DNA from: Fimousia sp045616445
GTDB lineage: Bacteria > Bacillota > Clostridia > Lachnospirales > Lachnospiraceae
Direction: 5' to 3'
Assembly (NCBI GenBank): GCA_045616445.1
Contig: JAZLGR010000018.1
Location: forward strand, 186,001 to 250,000
DNA length: 64,000 bases
Numbering within the stretch: the first letter of the stretch is position 1; the number at the start of each line of letters is the position of its first letter. Below, one piece after another: positions 36,739-45,091 of the stretch. The translations under genes and the position numbers were made by a program. Under the pieces are notes generated by a model. That model did no database searches. It had not been told where the DNA came from and saw only the letters and a program-made list of their open reading frames with translations.

Positions 36739-36814
36739 TGTATAATAGAATTAGTATATTTTCGAGTTATATGGGCTATATATATTATTATGATAGAATG
36801 AGGAGAGAATGATC

Positions 36815-37444
36815 ATGGCATACGAAGATGAAAGAAATTTAATTGAAATTCTTGATGATTTAGAAGATTTTATTGATGAAACCGGTACACCTGTGCGTTT
36901 CAGCAATGGCAAGATCGGTTTAGACCGTGAGATCTTAATGAGCATGCTTGCAGAACTCAGAGCACGTGTTCCAATGGATATTTCCCGTGGACAGCAGATC
37001 ATTGAGACAGAGCAAAGCATCTTAGACGCAGCACGTGAACAGGCTGAAAATATCAAGGCTGATGCAACCATCCAGGCGCAGAGCATTGTGGAAGAAGCAA
37101 TGAGAGAAGCATCTGAAGCAGTAGATCAGGAAGAAATTACAAAGATTGCTAAGAAGCATTCTGCAGAGATGAATGCACAGGCAGAAGATTATGTGAAACA
37201 GGCAGAAGAATATGCTGAGAAAGTAGTAGAGAAAGCTCAGGCAGATGCCAAAGAGATTCGCCTTGGTGCATTAGACTACACCTTAGAAACTGTGGAAGCA
37301 TTAGAAAGCTTTGTTACAGACTTCAAGAAAGCACAGCAGGGTGTATTCGCACAGCTCATTGAAGGTCTTCAGATTGATTTAGAAGATATGGATCAGAACA
37401 GACGTCAGGTTGAAAACCAGATTTCTGCATTAAAGAGAAAGTAA
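36815..37444 (+). CDS. Coiled-coil protein of unknown function
   Basis: A 209-aa acidic protein, almost entirely helical, with long Ala/Glu/Gln/Lys heptads (about 70-150, rich in AEDYVKQAEEYAEKVVEKAQAD-like text). The N-terminal 45 residues are a compact acidic segment (LIEILDDLEDFIDETG). It is sometimes annotated as an ATPase subunit-like protein because of coiled-coil similarity; the layout also recalls DivIVA-like scaffolds. I can assign no function. ATG 36815 is 9 nt after AGGAG; an ATG six bases earlier is too close. It is conserved at this position, after coaD, in Lachnospiraceae as far as I recall. Confidence 0.7.
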   Translation: MAYEDERNLIEILDDLEDFIDETGTPVRFSNGKIGLDREILMSMLAELRARVPMDISRGQQIIETEQSILDAAREQAENIKADATIQAQSIVEEAMREASEAVDQEEITKIAKKHSAEMNAQAEDYVKQAEEYAEKVVEKAQADAKEIRLGALDYTLETVEALESFVTDFKKAQQGVFAQLIEGLQIDLEDMDQNRRQVENQISALKRK

Positions 37445-37459
37445 TCATAAGAATAAGAT

Positions 37460-37494
37460 AAAAACTGCCGGTCAGTGTGATCGGCAGTTTTTTT
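37460..37494. terminator. Bidirectional terminator
   Basis: AACTGCCGGTC and GATCGGCAGTT pair across a 5-nt loop with one G-U, flanked by A and T runs; it separates the convergent coiled-coil gene and tmcAL. Confidence 0.85.
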
Positions 37495-37532
37495 ATGCTT
37501 TTTTGTACAATGATATTATTTATAAGCGTTGG

Positions 37533-38756
37533 TTATTTTATCAACGGCGGTCTATGCAGATCGTCCGCCAACGCAGTCTGAAATTTTCTTCGGATGATCT
37601 GATAGTAGATTCTTCCTGAAGATAGATCTAATTCAAATGCTGCCCTCTGATCTTCATCCAGTACTTCTCCATAGTGAGATATCTTCTGTATCACCGGAAT
37701 GCGGGCGCTTGTTTTCAGCAGTTTTAAGAGACCGGAAGCATCCTTTTGAAAACCAAGGATCTTGCCGTAGCATGGTTCCTTCTCATAATCGCTGGTGCGG
37801 ATGGACAGTACCATGTGAAGCAGAAAACGGCTGATTCTTGTATAGGTAAAGTTTTTCGTCTTCACAAGCTGGATTAAATGTTCAAAGCTTCCTGCCTGAT
37901 CCTGAAATTTTCTGATTCGGTCCCAGAGCTCCGGATGATAGTCGAGAATCTCTTCTGGGTGTGGCTCCACATCCAGACGGTAAAAAAGGAGGTCCGAAAG
38001 GTCATCTGAAGTCACCGGATATTCATAGGAAAATTCGATGGATAAGTATTGATTCATAGAAGATGGAAGCGCATTCGCCGGCGGTTTTCTGCCACTTAAC
38101 AGCTCATTTCGAATGGCTGTTGCGGAGGCCAATGTCTCTGCGCCCTCTTTCCCCACACTGGTATCGTGGTAGTCTGCACCGATTCTCTGGATGATGACAG
38201 GGTGAAGTTTTGAACCTAACTGTCTGATTGCTTTGATATATTCAAGGCCAAGCAGGTTGTTGGGCTTCATAAGAATCTCTTCGAATGGGATATCTGAAGA
38301 CGGTCCAAGATAAGCGCGAAGGGCATCCTGTCTTGCTGCAGGATAAGACGCACCATGCTTTAGTGCTGTCAAAAGCGCCTTCTTATATGGCGCTGGTTCT
38401 TCTATGAGAATGTCTGCTATTTGGCTTAAAATGGTGGTTTGTGCGGTCTCTGCACCGAAAACCAGGTCGTTCACACAACCCAATCCATCCAGGATTTTTA
38501 CTGCCCCTCTGGCAAATCCTTCTGCACTTGATGTGGCATAGGTCACTGGAAGTTCGAGGATGAGGTCCGCGTAGTCAAGGGCTGCCGCCGCACGGGCGTA
38601 TTTGTCACAGATTGCAGGGGCTCCCCGCTGGACAAAGTTGCCGCTCATGATGGTGATGATGTAGTCACTGCCGAGCTGTTTTCTAATCTCATTAAGCTGA
38701 TATTTGTGGCCGTTATGGAACGGATTGTATTCACAGATTACTGCACTGATACGCAT
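37533..38756 (-). CDS. tmcAL: tRNA(Met) cytidine acetate ligase
   Basis: Forms N4-acetylcytidine at the wobble base of elongator tRNA-Met from acetate and ATP. The N-terminal nucleotidyltransferase motif AVICEYNPFHNGHKYQL (with HxGH) and the family segments SGNFVQRGAPAICDKYARA and DLILELPV are clear. 407 aa from the chosen start at 38756, 14 further upstream codons lacking an RBS. It is often annotated as a DUF795/nucleotidyltransferase protein. It sits divergent from pta-ackA, which produce acetate. Confidence 0.92.
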   Translation of the reverse strand: MRISAVICEYNPFHNGHKYQLNEIRKQLGSDYIITIMSGNFVQRGAPAICDKYARAAAALDYADLILELPVTYATSSAEGFARGAVKILDGLGCVNDLVFGAETAQTTILSQIADILIEEPAPYKKALLTALKHGASYPAARQDALRAYLGPSSDIPFEEILMKPNNLLGLEYIKAIRQLGSKLHPVIIQRIGADYHDTSVGKEGAETLASATAIRNELLSGRKPPANALPSSMNQYLSIEFSYEYPVTSDDLSDLLFYRLDVEPHPEEILDYHPELWDRIRKFQDQAGSFEHLIQLVKTKNFTYTRISRFLLHMVLSIRTSDYEKEPCYGKILGFQKDASGLLKLLKTSARIPVIQKISHYGEVLDEDQRAAFELDLSSGRIYYQIIRRKFQTALADDLHRPPLIK

Positions 38757-38834
38757 AAGGAAGTCCTTTCTTTTTACAGATATACTATTACTATTATACA
38801 TACATTTCTAAAATAAAAACAATAAAAGAATCTA

Positions 38835-38863
38835 TTGATATTAGTGAAGAAAACTAGTAAAAT
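38835..38863 (+). promoter_or_regulatory. Promoter of pta-ackA
   Basis: TTGATA, a 17-nt spacer and TAAAAT, 57 nt before the pta start. Confidence 0.6.
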
Positions 38864-38919
38864 TATAGTTAGTGAATTATGAAATTTTATAATAAAGATA
38901 AGCCGAAAGGAGCAAGACG

Positions 38920-39912
38920 ATGAGCTTTATTGATGTGATAAAAGAACGCGCAAAGCTAGACAAAAAAGCAATTGTACTTCCAGAAACAAGTGATATCAGA
39001 ACACTGCAGGCAGCTGCAACCGTATTAGCTGAAGGAGTTGCAGATATTATTTTAGTAGGTAACAAAGAAGAAATCTTAGAATTAGCAGGTGATTTAGATA
39101 TCAGCAAGGCAACATTTGTTGATCCTGAAACTACAGATCGCATGGATGCATACGTTGATTGCTTATGTGAAGCAAGAAAGAGCAAGGGATTAATGCCGGA
39201 AGATGCACGTGAAGTGTTATTATCCAACCCATTATTCTTTGGTGCAACTATGGTACGTATCGGTGATGCAGATGGTATGGTAGCCGGAGCGATCAACTCC
39301 TCCGCGAATGTACTTCGTGCAGCACTTCAGGTTGTTAAGACAGCACCAGGAACAAAGATCGTATCCGCATTCTTCTTAATGGTTGTACCTGACTGTGATA
39401 TGGGTGCCAACGGCACATTTGTATTCGCAGACTGTGGTTTAAATCAGAATCCTAATGCAGAACAGTTAGCAGCAATCGCTGGCAGCTCTGCAGAATCTTT
39501 CAGAAGCCTTGTTGGTGAAGAACCTCGAGTAGCTATGTTATCCCACTCTACTGTCGGTAGTGCAAAACATCCGGATGTAGATAAAGTTGCAGAAGCAACA
39601 CAGATCGCAAAGCGTGAATATCCAGATACTTTAATTTGTGGTGAATTACAGTTAGATGCAGCAATTGTTCCATCCGTAGCAGCGTCCAAAGCTCCAAGAA
39701 GTGAAGTAGCAGGTAAAGCGAATGTATTAGTATTCCCAGACTTAGATGCTGGCAATATTGGATACAAATTAGTTCAGAGACTTGCTAAGGCAGACGCCTA
39801 TGGACCTGTCACTCAGGGTATTGCAAAACCAGTGAACGATTTATCCCGTGGATGTAATGCGGATGATATCGTTGGTGTAGTAGCAATCACTGCTGTTCAG
39901 GCTCAGAAATAA
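38920..39912 (+). CDS. pta: Phosphate acetyltransferase
   Basis: Converts acetyl-CoA and phosphate to acetyl phosphate. The 330-aa short form contains only the catalytic PTA_PTB domain; visible are KKAIVLPETSDIRTLQAA, MVAGAINSSANVLRAALQ and MLSHSTVGSAKHPDVDKV. ackA follows after 43 nt, giving the acetate/ATP branch of fermentation. Codon use indicates high expression. Confidence 0.96.
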   Translation: MSFIDVIKERAKLDKKAIVLPETSDIRTLQAAATVLAEGVADIILVGNKEEILELAGDLDISKATFVDPETTDRMDAYVDCLCEARKSKGLMPEDAREVLLSNPLFFGATMVRIGDADGMVAGAINSSANVLRAALQVVKTAPGTKIVSAFFLMVVPDCDMGANGTFVFADCGLNQNPNAEQLAAIAGSSAESFRSLVGEEPRVAMLSHSTVGSAKHPDVDKVAEATQIAKREYPDTLICGELQLDAAIVPSVAASKAPRSEVAGKANVLVFPDLDAGNIGYKLVQRLAKADAYGPVTQGIAKPVNDLSRGCNADDIVGVVAITAVQAQK

Positions 39913-39955
39913 TATCGAACGTAATTTTGTAATATTTTAATAAGGAGAAAGAACA

Positions 39956-41146
39956 ATGAACATTTTAGTAATCAACTGCGGTAGCTCTTCCTTAAAGTAT
40001 CAGCTTATCGACTCTGAAACAGAAAAAGTATTAGCAAAAGGTCTTTGCGAAAGAATTGGTATCGATGGTGCTTTAACACATCAGCCAGCAGGAAAAGACA
40101 AAATCAAAACTACACCAGCTATGGCTGATCACACAGTAGCTATTCAGTTAGTACTTGATCAGTTAACAGACGCTGAAGTTGGCGTAATCAAATCCTTAGA
40201 CGAAATCAGTGCAGTTGGACACCGTGTTGTACATGGTGGTGAAAAATTCACAAAATCCTGCATCATCACAGACGAAGCAATCAAAGAAATCGAAGCTTGC
40301 AGCGTATTCGCTCCACTTCATAACCCAGCTTGCTTAATCGGTATCAATGCTTGTAGAACATTAATGCCAAACCTTCCAATGGTAGCAGTATTCGATACAG
40401 CTTTCCATCAGACAATGCCTGCAAAAGCATACCTTTACGCTTTACCAATCGAATATTATGAAAAATATGGCGTAAGACGTTACGGTTTCCACGGAACATC
40501 TCATCAGTATGTATCCCAGAAAGTTGCTGAAATGCTCGGCAAAGACATCAAAGATCTTAAGATCATCGTTGCTCATTTAGGTAATGGCGCTTCCTGTTCC
40601 GCAGTTATGAACGGTGAAGTAGTTGATACATCCATGGGTCTTACACCACTTGAAGGTCTTGTAATGGGAACACGTTCCGGTGACATGGATCCAGCAATCA
40701 TGGAATTCATCGCTGACAAAGAAGGTTTAACAATGGCAGAAGTTATGAACGTACTCAACAAGAAATCCGGTGTATTAGGTATCTCCGGTGTTTCCTCTGA
40801 CTTCCGTGACATCGCAAAAGCTGCAAAAGAAGGCAATGCGAACGCTCAGCATGCTTTAGACGTACACAGATATCGTGTAGCTAAGTACATCGGTGCTTAC
40901 ACAGCAGCAATGAACGGCGTAGATGCAATCGCATTCACAGCTGGTCTTGGAGAAAACGACGATGTATCCCGTGCAGCAATCGCTGACTACTTAGGATACT
41001 TAGGAGCATACATTGATCCTGCTAAGAACGACGTTCACGGCGAAGAAGCAATCATCTCCACAGATGATTCCAAAGTAACATTATTAGCTATCCCTACTAA
41101 TGAAGAAATCATGATTGCTCGTGATACAGCAGCTTTAGCTAAATAA
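39956..41146 (+). CDS. ackA: Acetate kinase
   Basis: Makes ATP and acetate from acetyl phosphate. The ASKHA-fold motifs NCGSSSLKYQ (near residue 7), HRVVHGGEKF, VFDTAFHQTMP, HLGNGAS (near residue 208) and TRSGDMDPAI are all intact in 396 aa. It forms an operon with pta and shows the strong codon bias of an abundant enzyme. A hairpin with a weak T run follows. Confidence 0.97.
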   Translation: MNILVINCGSSSLKYQLIDSETEKVLAKGLCERIGIDGALTHQPAGKDKIKTTPAMADHTVAIQLVLDQLTDAEVGVIKSLDEISAVGHRVVHGGEKFTKSCIITDEAIKEIEACSVFAPLHNPACLIGINACRTLMPNLPMVAVFDTAFHQTMPAKAYLYALPIEYYEKYGVRRYGFHGTSHQYVSQKVAEMLGKDIKDLKIIVAHLGNGASCSAVMNGEVVDTSMGLTPLEGLVMGTRSGDMDPAIMEFIADKEGLTMAEVMNVLNKKSGVLGISGVSSDFRDIAKAAKEGNANAQHALDVHRYRVAKYIGAYTAAMNGVDAIAFTAGLGENDDVSRAAIADYLGYLGAYIDPAKNDVHGEEAIISTDDSKVTLLAIPTNEEIMIARDTAALAK

Positions 41147-41196
41147 TTGATTATTTGAATTGTTAGCGTTTTATAGAAGCAAATAATAAATATTAG

Positions 41197-41219
41197 GAGC
41201 CAGGGTTCATCCCTGGCTC
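41197..41219 (+). terminator. Hairpin after ackA, weak terminator
   Basis: GAGCCAGGG, TTCAT, CCCTGGCTC is a perfect 9-bp stem, but only TGTTATT follows, so read-through into the DUF177 gene is likely. Confidence 0.55.
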
Positions 41220-41261
41220 TGTTATTCTGAAAAAAGAGTTTTACACAAAGGAGAGACTTAC

Positions 41262-41780
41262 ATGTTATTTAGTTTATCCCAGGTGTTATCCACCGCTAAT
41301 TTTGAAGATGATTACAGTTTAGATCTTGATATGAACACTGTATCTTTCATGGGAAGCGAATATGAAATCGCGAAGAAGGAACCAGTTGTTTTCCACGCAG
41401 CTAATATTGGCAAGAACTGTATTCATTTAAAAGGGAAGACATCCCTTACATTAAACTTAGAATGTGCCCGCTGTTTAGATACTGTACCGATGGACTTTAC
41501 AGTGGAATTTGATAAAGAATATAACCGATCCGATGAAACTGATGAATGGAATGAAGAATCCTTTATCAGTGGCAATGATCTGGATTTTGATGAATATATC
41601 TACGAAGAACTTGTGATGCAGATTCCGATGCAGGTGCTCTGTAAGGAAGATTGCAAGGGCATCTGTCCAAAGTGTGGCAAGAACCTGAATAAAGGTACCT
41701 GTGACTGTGATACCTTCGTTCCTGACCCAAGACTTGCCGGTTTACAGGATATTTTCAACAGCATGAAGTTAGACGATTAG
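41262..41780 (+). CDS. DUF177 (YceD) protein
   Basis: A 172-aa protein of the YceD family, whose gene sits beside rpmF across bacteria and which is linked in E. coli and plants to 23S rRNA accumulation. The Cys motif ECARCLDTVPMDF (near residue 66) and a C-terminal Cys cluster CKEDCKGICPKCGKNLNKGTCDC suggest zinc binding. The rpmF start lies 237 nt downstream, but the gap contains phased repeats and a separate consensus promoter. Confidence 0.9.
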   Translation: MLFSLSQVLSTANFEDDYSLDLDMNTVSFMGSEYEIAKKEPVVFHAANIGKNCIHLKGKTSLTLNLECARCLDTVPMDFTVEFDKEYNRSDETDEWNEESFISGNDLDFDEYIYEELVMQIPMQVLCKEDCKGICPKCGKNLNKGTCDCDTFVPDPRLAGLQDIFNSMKLDD

Positions 41781-41790
41781 GGAAAACTGA

Positions 41791-41845
41791 TTGTGGATTA
41801 GTTGTGAATTACTTGTGGAATAGATGTGAAATAGCAGTGCAATAA
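41791..41845. repeat. Four to five tandem 11-bp repeats upstream of the rpmF promoter
   Basis: TTGTGGATTAG, TTGTGAATTAC, TTGTGGAATAG and ATGTGAAATAG follow one another without gaps (41791-41834); CAGTGCAATAA (41835-41845) is a degenerate fifth unit. Consensus TTGTGRAWTAG. The 11-bp period places each unit on nearly the same face of the helix, 26-80 bp before the -35 box of rpmF. Confidence 0.8.
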
Positions 41846-41870
41846 AATCAAGAAATCGATTTAAAATCGC

Positions 41871-41899
41871 TTGACAAACCCACATGTAGTAGATATAAT
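41871..41899 (+). promoter_or_regulatory. Consensus sigma-A promoter of rpmF
   Basis: TTGACA, a 17-nt spacer and TATAAT, a perfect consensus, giving a leader of roughly 110 nt before rpmF. Confidence 0.82.
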
Positions 41900-41905
41900 A
41901 GACAA

Positions 41906-42010
41906 GTCTGATGTATTAGCGAATACACTCGCTTTATGCCCATCAGCAGTGAAATGAGAAGATTCCCGCAATGCGGTGATCCAAGATATCTTAAAAATTT
42001 TTAAGGAGGT
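41906..42010 (+). promoter_or_regulatory. Structured 5' leader of rpmF
   Basis: The leader can fold TGTATT-AGCG-AATACA or, exclusively, AGCGA-ATACAC-TCGCT, since both use the same bases. A CCGCA-A-TGCGG element follows, and then the palindrome CTTAAAAATTTTTAAG directly before the AAGGAGGT RBS. This layout would suit an autoregulatory ribosomal-protein leader; I know of no described family that matches. Confidence 0.4.
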
Positions 42011-42017
42011 GTAAACC

Positions 42018-42197
42018 GTGTCTATCTGTCCAAAGAATAAATCTTCTAAAGGAAGAAGAGATAAACGTAGAGCTAACTGGAAGATGAGTGCTCCAACATT
42101 AGTAAAATGTAGCAAATGTGGCGAATTAATGATGCCTCACAGAGTATGTAAAGCTTGTGGATCTTACAACAAGAAAGAAATCATCACAGTTAAATAA
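42018..42197 (+). CDS. rpmF: 50S ribosomal protein L32
   Basis: 59-aa large-subunit ribosomal protein, starting with GTG 7 nt after AAGGAGGT. The translation begins (M)SICPKNKSSKGRRDKRRAN and has the zinc motif KCSKCGELMMPHRVCKACGSY. It lies downstream of DUF177, as in most bacteria. plsX, its common next neighbour in Clostridia, is not adjacent here but 9.6 kb away. Confidence 0.95.
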   Translation: MSICPKNKSSKGRRDKRRANWKMSAPTLVKCSKCGELMMPHRVCKACGSYNKKEIITVK

Positions 42198-42345
42198 TTT
42201 ATTTTTTTGTACGGCTTTTGGGTTTGTTACCATGGAATAGAGCCCGAAAGAACGAGTGTTTTTTTAATTAAAAAAATATAAGCGGATTACGCTAATGGAA
42301 GGAATCAGAGAAATCTGGTTCCTTTTTTGTGTGTTTGTGTGTTGG
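42198..42345 (+). other. Gene-free stretch rich in palindromes downstream of rpmF
   Basis: Contains an imperfect 10-bp stem (CTTTTGGGTT with AGCCCGAAAG, about 42216-42251), an 18-bp perfect AT palindrome of T7-AATT-A7 (42259-42276) and the terminator at 42299-42328. No coding frame is credible. Confidence 0.6.
42299..42328 (+). terminator. Terminator downstream of rpmF
   Basis: AAGGAATCAGA, GAAA loop, TCTGGTTCCTT with one G-U pair, then a T run. Confidence 0.82.
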
Positions 42346-42597
42346 TTTGGGCATAGAGTAATCACAATCCAGTCCAGTACCCAAAAAAATCAGGGAGTTT
42401 GGGCATAACAAGCATAAATAAGTCATCGGTACCCACAGAATTAGCGATAATTGGGTATGCAATTGACTTTTGAGTGATTATTGCCCCAAAATTGGGCATA
42501 AAAGCATGTACAAGTCAGTCGTGTATCCAAAAAAATCAATAGATTTGGGCATAAGCAAGTGCAAATGACTTTGTTGTGTCCAATTTTCGTGATTTTC
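42346..42597 (+). repeat. Degenerate tandem array of five ~52-bp repeats
   Basis: Units begin TTTGGGCATA or a close variant at 42346, 42398, 42450 (ATTGGGTATG), 42491 (ATTGGGCATA) and 42544, giving unit lengths of 52, 52, 41, 53 and about 54 bp. Inside most units a CAAGTCA-like segment is followed by GTACCCAAA or GTGTCCAA, so each unit has an inverted TTTGGG...CCCAAA pair about 26 bp apart and can form a hairpin. A last isolated TGCCCAAATCAG (about 42629-42640) sits just before the TATAAT of the next gene. No ORF spans it. Confidence 0.8.
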
Positions 42598-42668
42598 TTG
42601 TCTACAAATGATTGGAATTTTTCATTTGTGCCCAAATCAGATATAATAAACATAACAGGAGGTGTCTC

Positions 42669-43562
42669 GTGAGAAAGAAATTAATATTATTCCTAATTAT
42701 CATCATCCTTGCTTTGATGATCGTACCCATCCTTTATTTTTTACCCAACAATCGAACTAAATCACCAGAAGTAAATACTGCAGAACAAAAGCCAGAGCCA
42801 ATAGAGGAGTCCTTGATCAATCCTGAAGGAACGACTCTGGAAAGCCGCATTCATACACCTTCTGGTTTCAAGCGAGTAAAGGCAGAAGAAGACAGTCTTG
42901 TGGCCTTTTTGCGTGGTTATGCCATGAAAGAAGATGGAAGTCCGGTTCTGCTCTACGATGGCCGTGAGAAGAGCAGGAGCGATGTTGCCGTGGCAGTATT
43001 TACACTACCACTTGAGAACGAAGATTTGCAGCAATGCGCAGATTCCGTAATGCGTGTCTGGGGTGAATATTATTACCAGAGAGGAGAATACAGCAAGATA
43101 ACATTTTCTCTCGGAGGAGGATTTGTGGCGAACTTTCAGACCTGGAGTGAAGGGGATGGAATCGGCATTGATGATGACCGATTATTCTGGAAGAGTAACC
43201 GTCAGAATGATGGCAGCTATGAATCCTTCAAGAAATTCATGAGAATCGTATTTGCCTATTCCGGAACGTTGAATATGGCGGAGGATTCCCGAAAAATTAA
43301 CCAAGAAGAGCTGCAGGTGGGTGACATTTTCATCAAAGGAGGAAGTCCGGGACATGTAGTCATGGTTGTCGACATTTGCAAAGATCAGGATGGACGCAAA
43401 GCATTCCTGCTGGCTCAGGGCTATATGCCAGCTCAGGAATTTCACGTGATCAACAATCCATTACATGATGATGATCCGTGGTACTATGTGGATGAGATTG
43501 TGTACCCATTCCGTACGGCAGAATATACCTTCCCGGAAGGATCACTAAGACGATATAAATAA
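42669..43562 (+). CDS. DUF4846 domain protein, membrane-anchored and extracytoplasmic
   Basis: A 297-aa protein with an N-terminal signal anchor (RKKLILFLIIIILALMIVPILYFL), a Pro/Glu-rich linker, and a globular extracytoplasmic domain of the DUF4846 type. Recognisable stretches are FLRGYAMKEDGSPVLLYDGREK, DSVMRVWGEYYY and PGHVVMVVD; the last resembles the His-containing loop of NlpC/P60-type hydrolases, but I see no matching Cys. Start GTG 42669 is 6 nt after AGGAGG. The function is unknown. It lies immediately after the 52-bp repeat array. Confidence 0.75.
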   Translation: MRKKLILFLIIIILALMIVPILYFLPNNRTKSPEVNTAEQKPEPIEESLINPEGTTLESRIHTPSGFKRVKAEEDSLVAFLRGYAMKEDGSPVLLYDGREKSRSDVAVAVFTLPLENEDLQQCADSVMRVWGEYYYQRGEYSKITFSLGGGFVANFQTWSEGDGIGIDDDRLFWKSNRQNDGSYESFKKFMRIVFAYSGTLNMAEDSRKINQEELQVGDIFIKGGSPGHVVMVVDICKDQDGRKAFLLAQGYMPAQEFHVINNPLHDDDPWYYVDEIVYPFRTAEYTFPEGSLRRYK

Positions 43563-43706
43563 GTAGAAAAGCTGATCACCAAAATCACGTCTCTCACATA
43601 ATAATTACAGAAAAATAACAACAAAAACCAACAGATTGCAAATGCCTGTTGTCAGACAATGTGGTATACTATCTTTAAGTAAAGGAGAAAAAAGAAAGGA
43701 ACCAAC

Positions 43707-45002
43707 ATGAACAATTGGCGAGAAATCTATGAATCAAAAGTAACCACAGCAGAAGAAGCAGTGACTCACATCCAGGATGGCGACCTGGTAGTGATCGGGC
43801 ATCTGGTAGGAGCACCTCTCGAGGTCATTGATGCTATGGTGAAGAATTATAAAAATTATCAGAACGTAACAACTACATCTATGCTCACAAGCGACGATCA
43901 GCCATATGCCAAACCGGAGTATCGAGGACATTTTTATCCGTGTCCGATGTTTCTGGGCAAAGAGACAAGAAAGGCACTGGCAGCAGGGTATGCGGATTAT
44001 ATACCGACACATTTTTCGGACGTACCTTACTTGCTGGAGAATATCAATCAGCCAGACGTGGCATTGATTGTAACCTCACCGCCGGATGAAGATGGTTATG
44101 TGAGCCTCGGTCTGACTGCAGATTATACATTGGCGGCTGCAAAGCTTGCAAGAACTGTTATTGCGGAAGTAAATCCAAACTGTCCATATATGTACGGTGA
44201 TACGAAGATTCCGGTTTCACGAATTGAATGTATTGTTGAAACAGATCGTGAAATTCCGGCAGCACCAAAGACTCAGGTGGGTGACTTAGAGCGTGCCATT
44301 GGGAAAAATGTTTCTGAACTGATCAAAGATGGTGACTGTCTCCAGATTGGTCTCGGCGCTATTCCAGATGCGATTCTGGAATTCCTGACAGACAAAAAGG
44401 ATCTTGGTATCCAGTCTGAAATTATCGGGGACGGCGTGAAAACCTTATATGATGCAGGTGCCATCACAGGAGCGAAGAAGGAAATCCACACCGGCAAGAT
44501 CATCGCAACGGCGCTCTACGGATCTCCATCCCTGAATGAATGGGCCAATAAGAATCCGATGTTTGAAATCTATCCAATTGATTACACCAACGATGTGAGA
44601 GTCATATCCCAGGTGAGCAATCTGGTGTCCATCAATTCCTGTCTCTCTGTAGATTTTACAGGGCAGGTATGCGCAGAGCAGATTGGGGACAACCTCTACA
44701 GTGGCGTCGGTGGGCTGAATGATTTTGTACGTGGTGCAAGAATGTCCAAAGGCGGCAGATCCATCATTGCATGTCCATCTTCAGCCAAAGGTGGAACCTT
44801 ATCAAGAATTGTTCCGAAATTTGATGCAGGTATGGCAGTTTCAGTAACGAGAACCGACGTTGACTATATTGTAACGGAATATGGAGTGGCGGCACTGCGT
44901 GGCAGATCCTTTAAACAGCGTGCCAAAGCGCTCATTGCCATTGCCCATCCAAAGTTTAGAGAAGAATTAGAAGCAGAATATCGAAAGATGTTTGGTGAAT
45001 AA
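43707..45002 (+). CDS. Acetyl-CoA hydrolase/transferase family (butyryl- or 4-hydroxybutyrate-type CoA-transferase)
   Basis: Exchanges CoA between acyl-CoA and acetate or a similar acid. The 431-aa length and motifs fit the class that includes butyryl-CoA:acetate and 4-hydroxybutyrate CoA-transferases: GDLVVIGHLVGAPLEVID, VTSPPDEDGYVSLGLTADY, GLGAIPDAIL, the active-site Glu region QSEIIGDGVKTLYDAG, and EYGVAALRGRS. The exact acyl substrate cannot be read with confidence; the family is divided by subtle differences. It is a single gene with a strong terminator, in the block between rpmF and plsX. Confidence 0.85.
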   Translation: MNNWREIYESKVTTAEEAVTHIQDGDLVVIGHLVGAPLEVIDAMVKNYKNYQNVTTTSMLTSDDQPYAKPEYRGHFYPCPMFLGKETRKALAAGYADYIPTHFSDVPYLLENINQPDVALIVTSPPDEDGYVSLGLTADYTLAAAKLARTVIAEVNPNCPYMYGDTKIPVSRIECIVETDREIPAAPKTQVGDLERAIGKNVSELIKDGDCLQIGLGAIPDAILEFLTDKKDLGIQSEIIGDGVKTLYDAGAITGAKKEIHTGKIIATALYGSPSLNEWANKNPMFEIYPIDYTNDVRVISQVSNLVSINSCLSVDFTGQVCAEQIGDNLYSGVGGLNDFVRGARMSKGGRSIIACPSSAKGGTLSRIVPKFDAGMAVSVTRTDVDYIVTEYGVAALRGRSFKQRAKALIAIAHPKFREELEAEYRKMFGE

Positions 45003-45023
45003 GATAGAATAAATAACATAGAA

Positions 45024-45067
45024 AAGGGTATGTATCTTAAGATGTTAAGACGCATACCCTTCTTTTT
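45024..45067. terminator. Long terminator hairpin after the CoA-transferase gene
   Basis: AAGGGTATG with CATACCCTT outside, and TCTTAA-GATG-TTAAGA inside, make one long interrupted stem followed by TCTTTTT. It lies between convergent genes. Confidence 0.82.
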
Positions 45068-45091
45068 GTATAACTAATATTCCGAAAAACG

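Noticed and set aside
41791..41834. Repeats read as a cluster of DnaA boxes (TGTGGATTA and TGTGAATTA are one base from the consensus).
   Set aside because: None is a perfect box, two units have two mismatches, and there is no dnaA, dnaN or unwinding element nearby.
42346..42597. Possible CRISPR array.
   Set aside because: Units are degenerate along their whole length, there are no identical repeats with unique spacers of constant size, and no cas gene is present.
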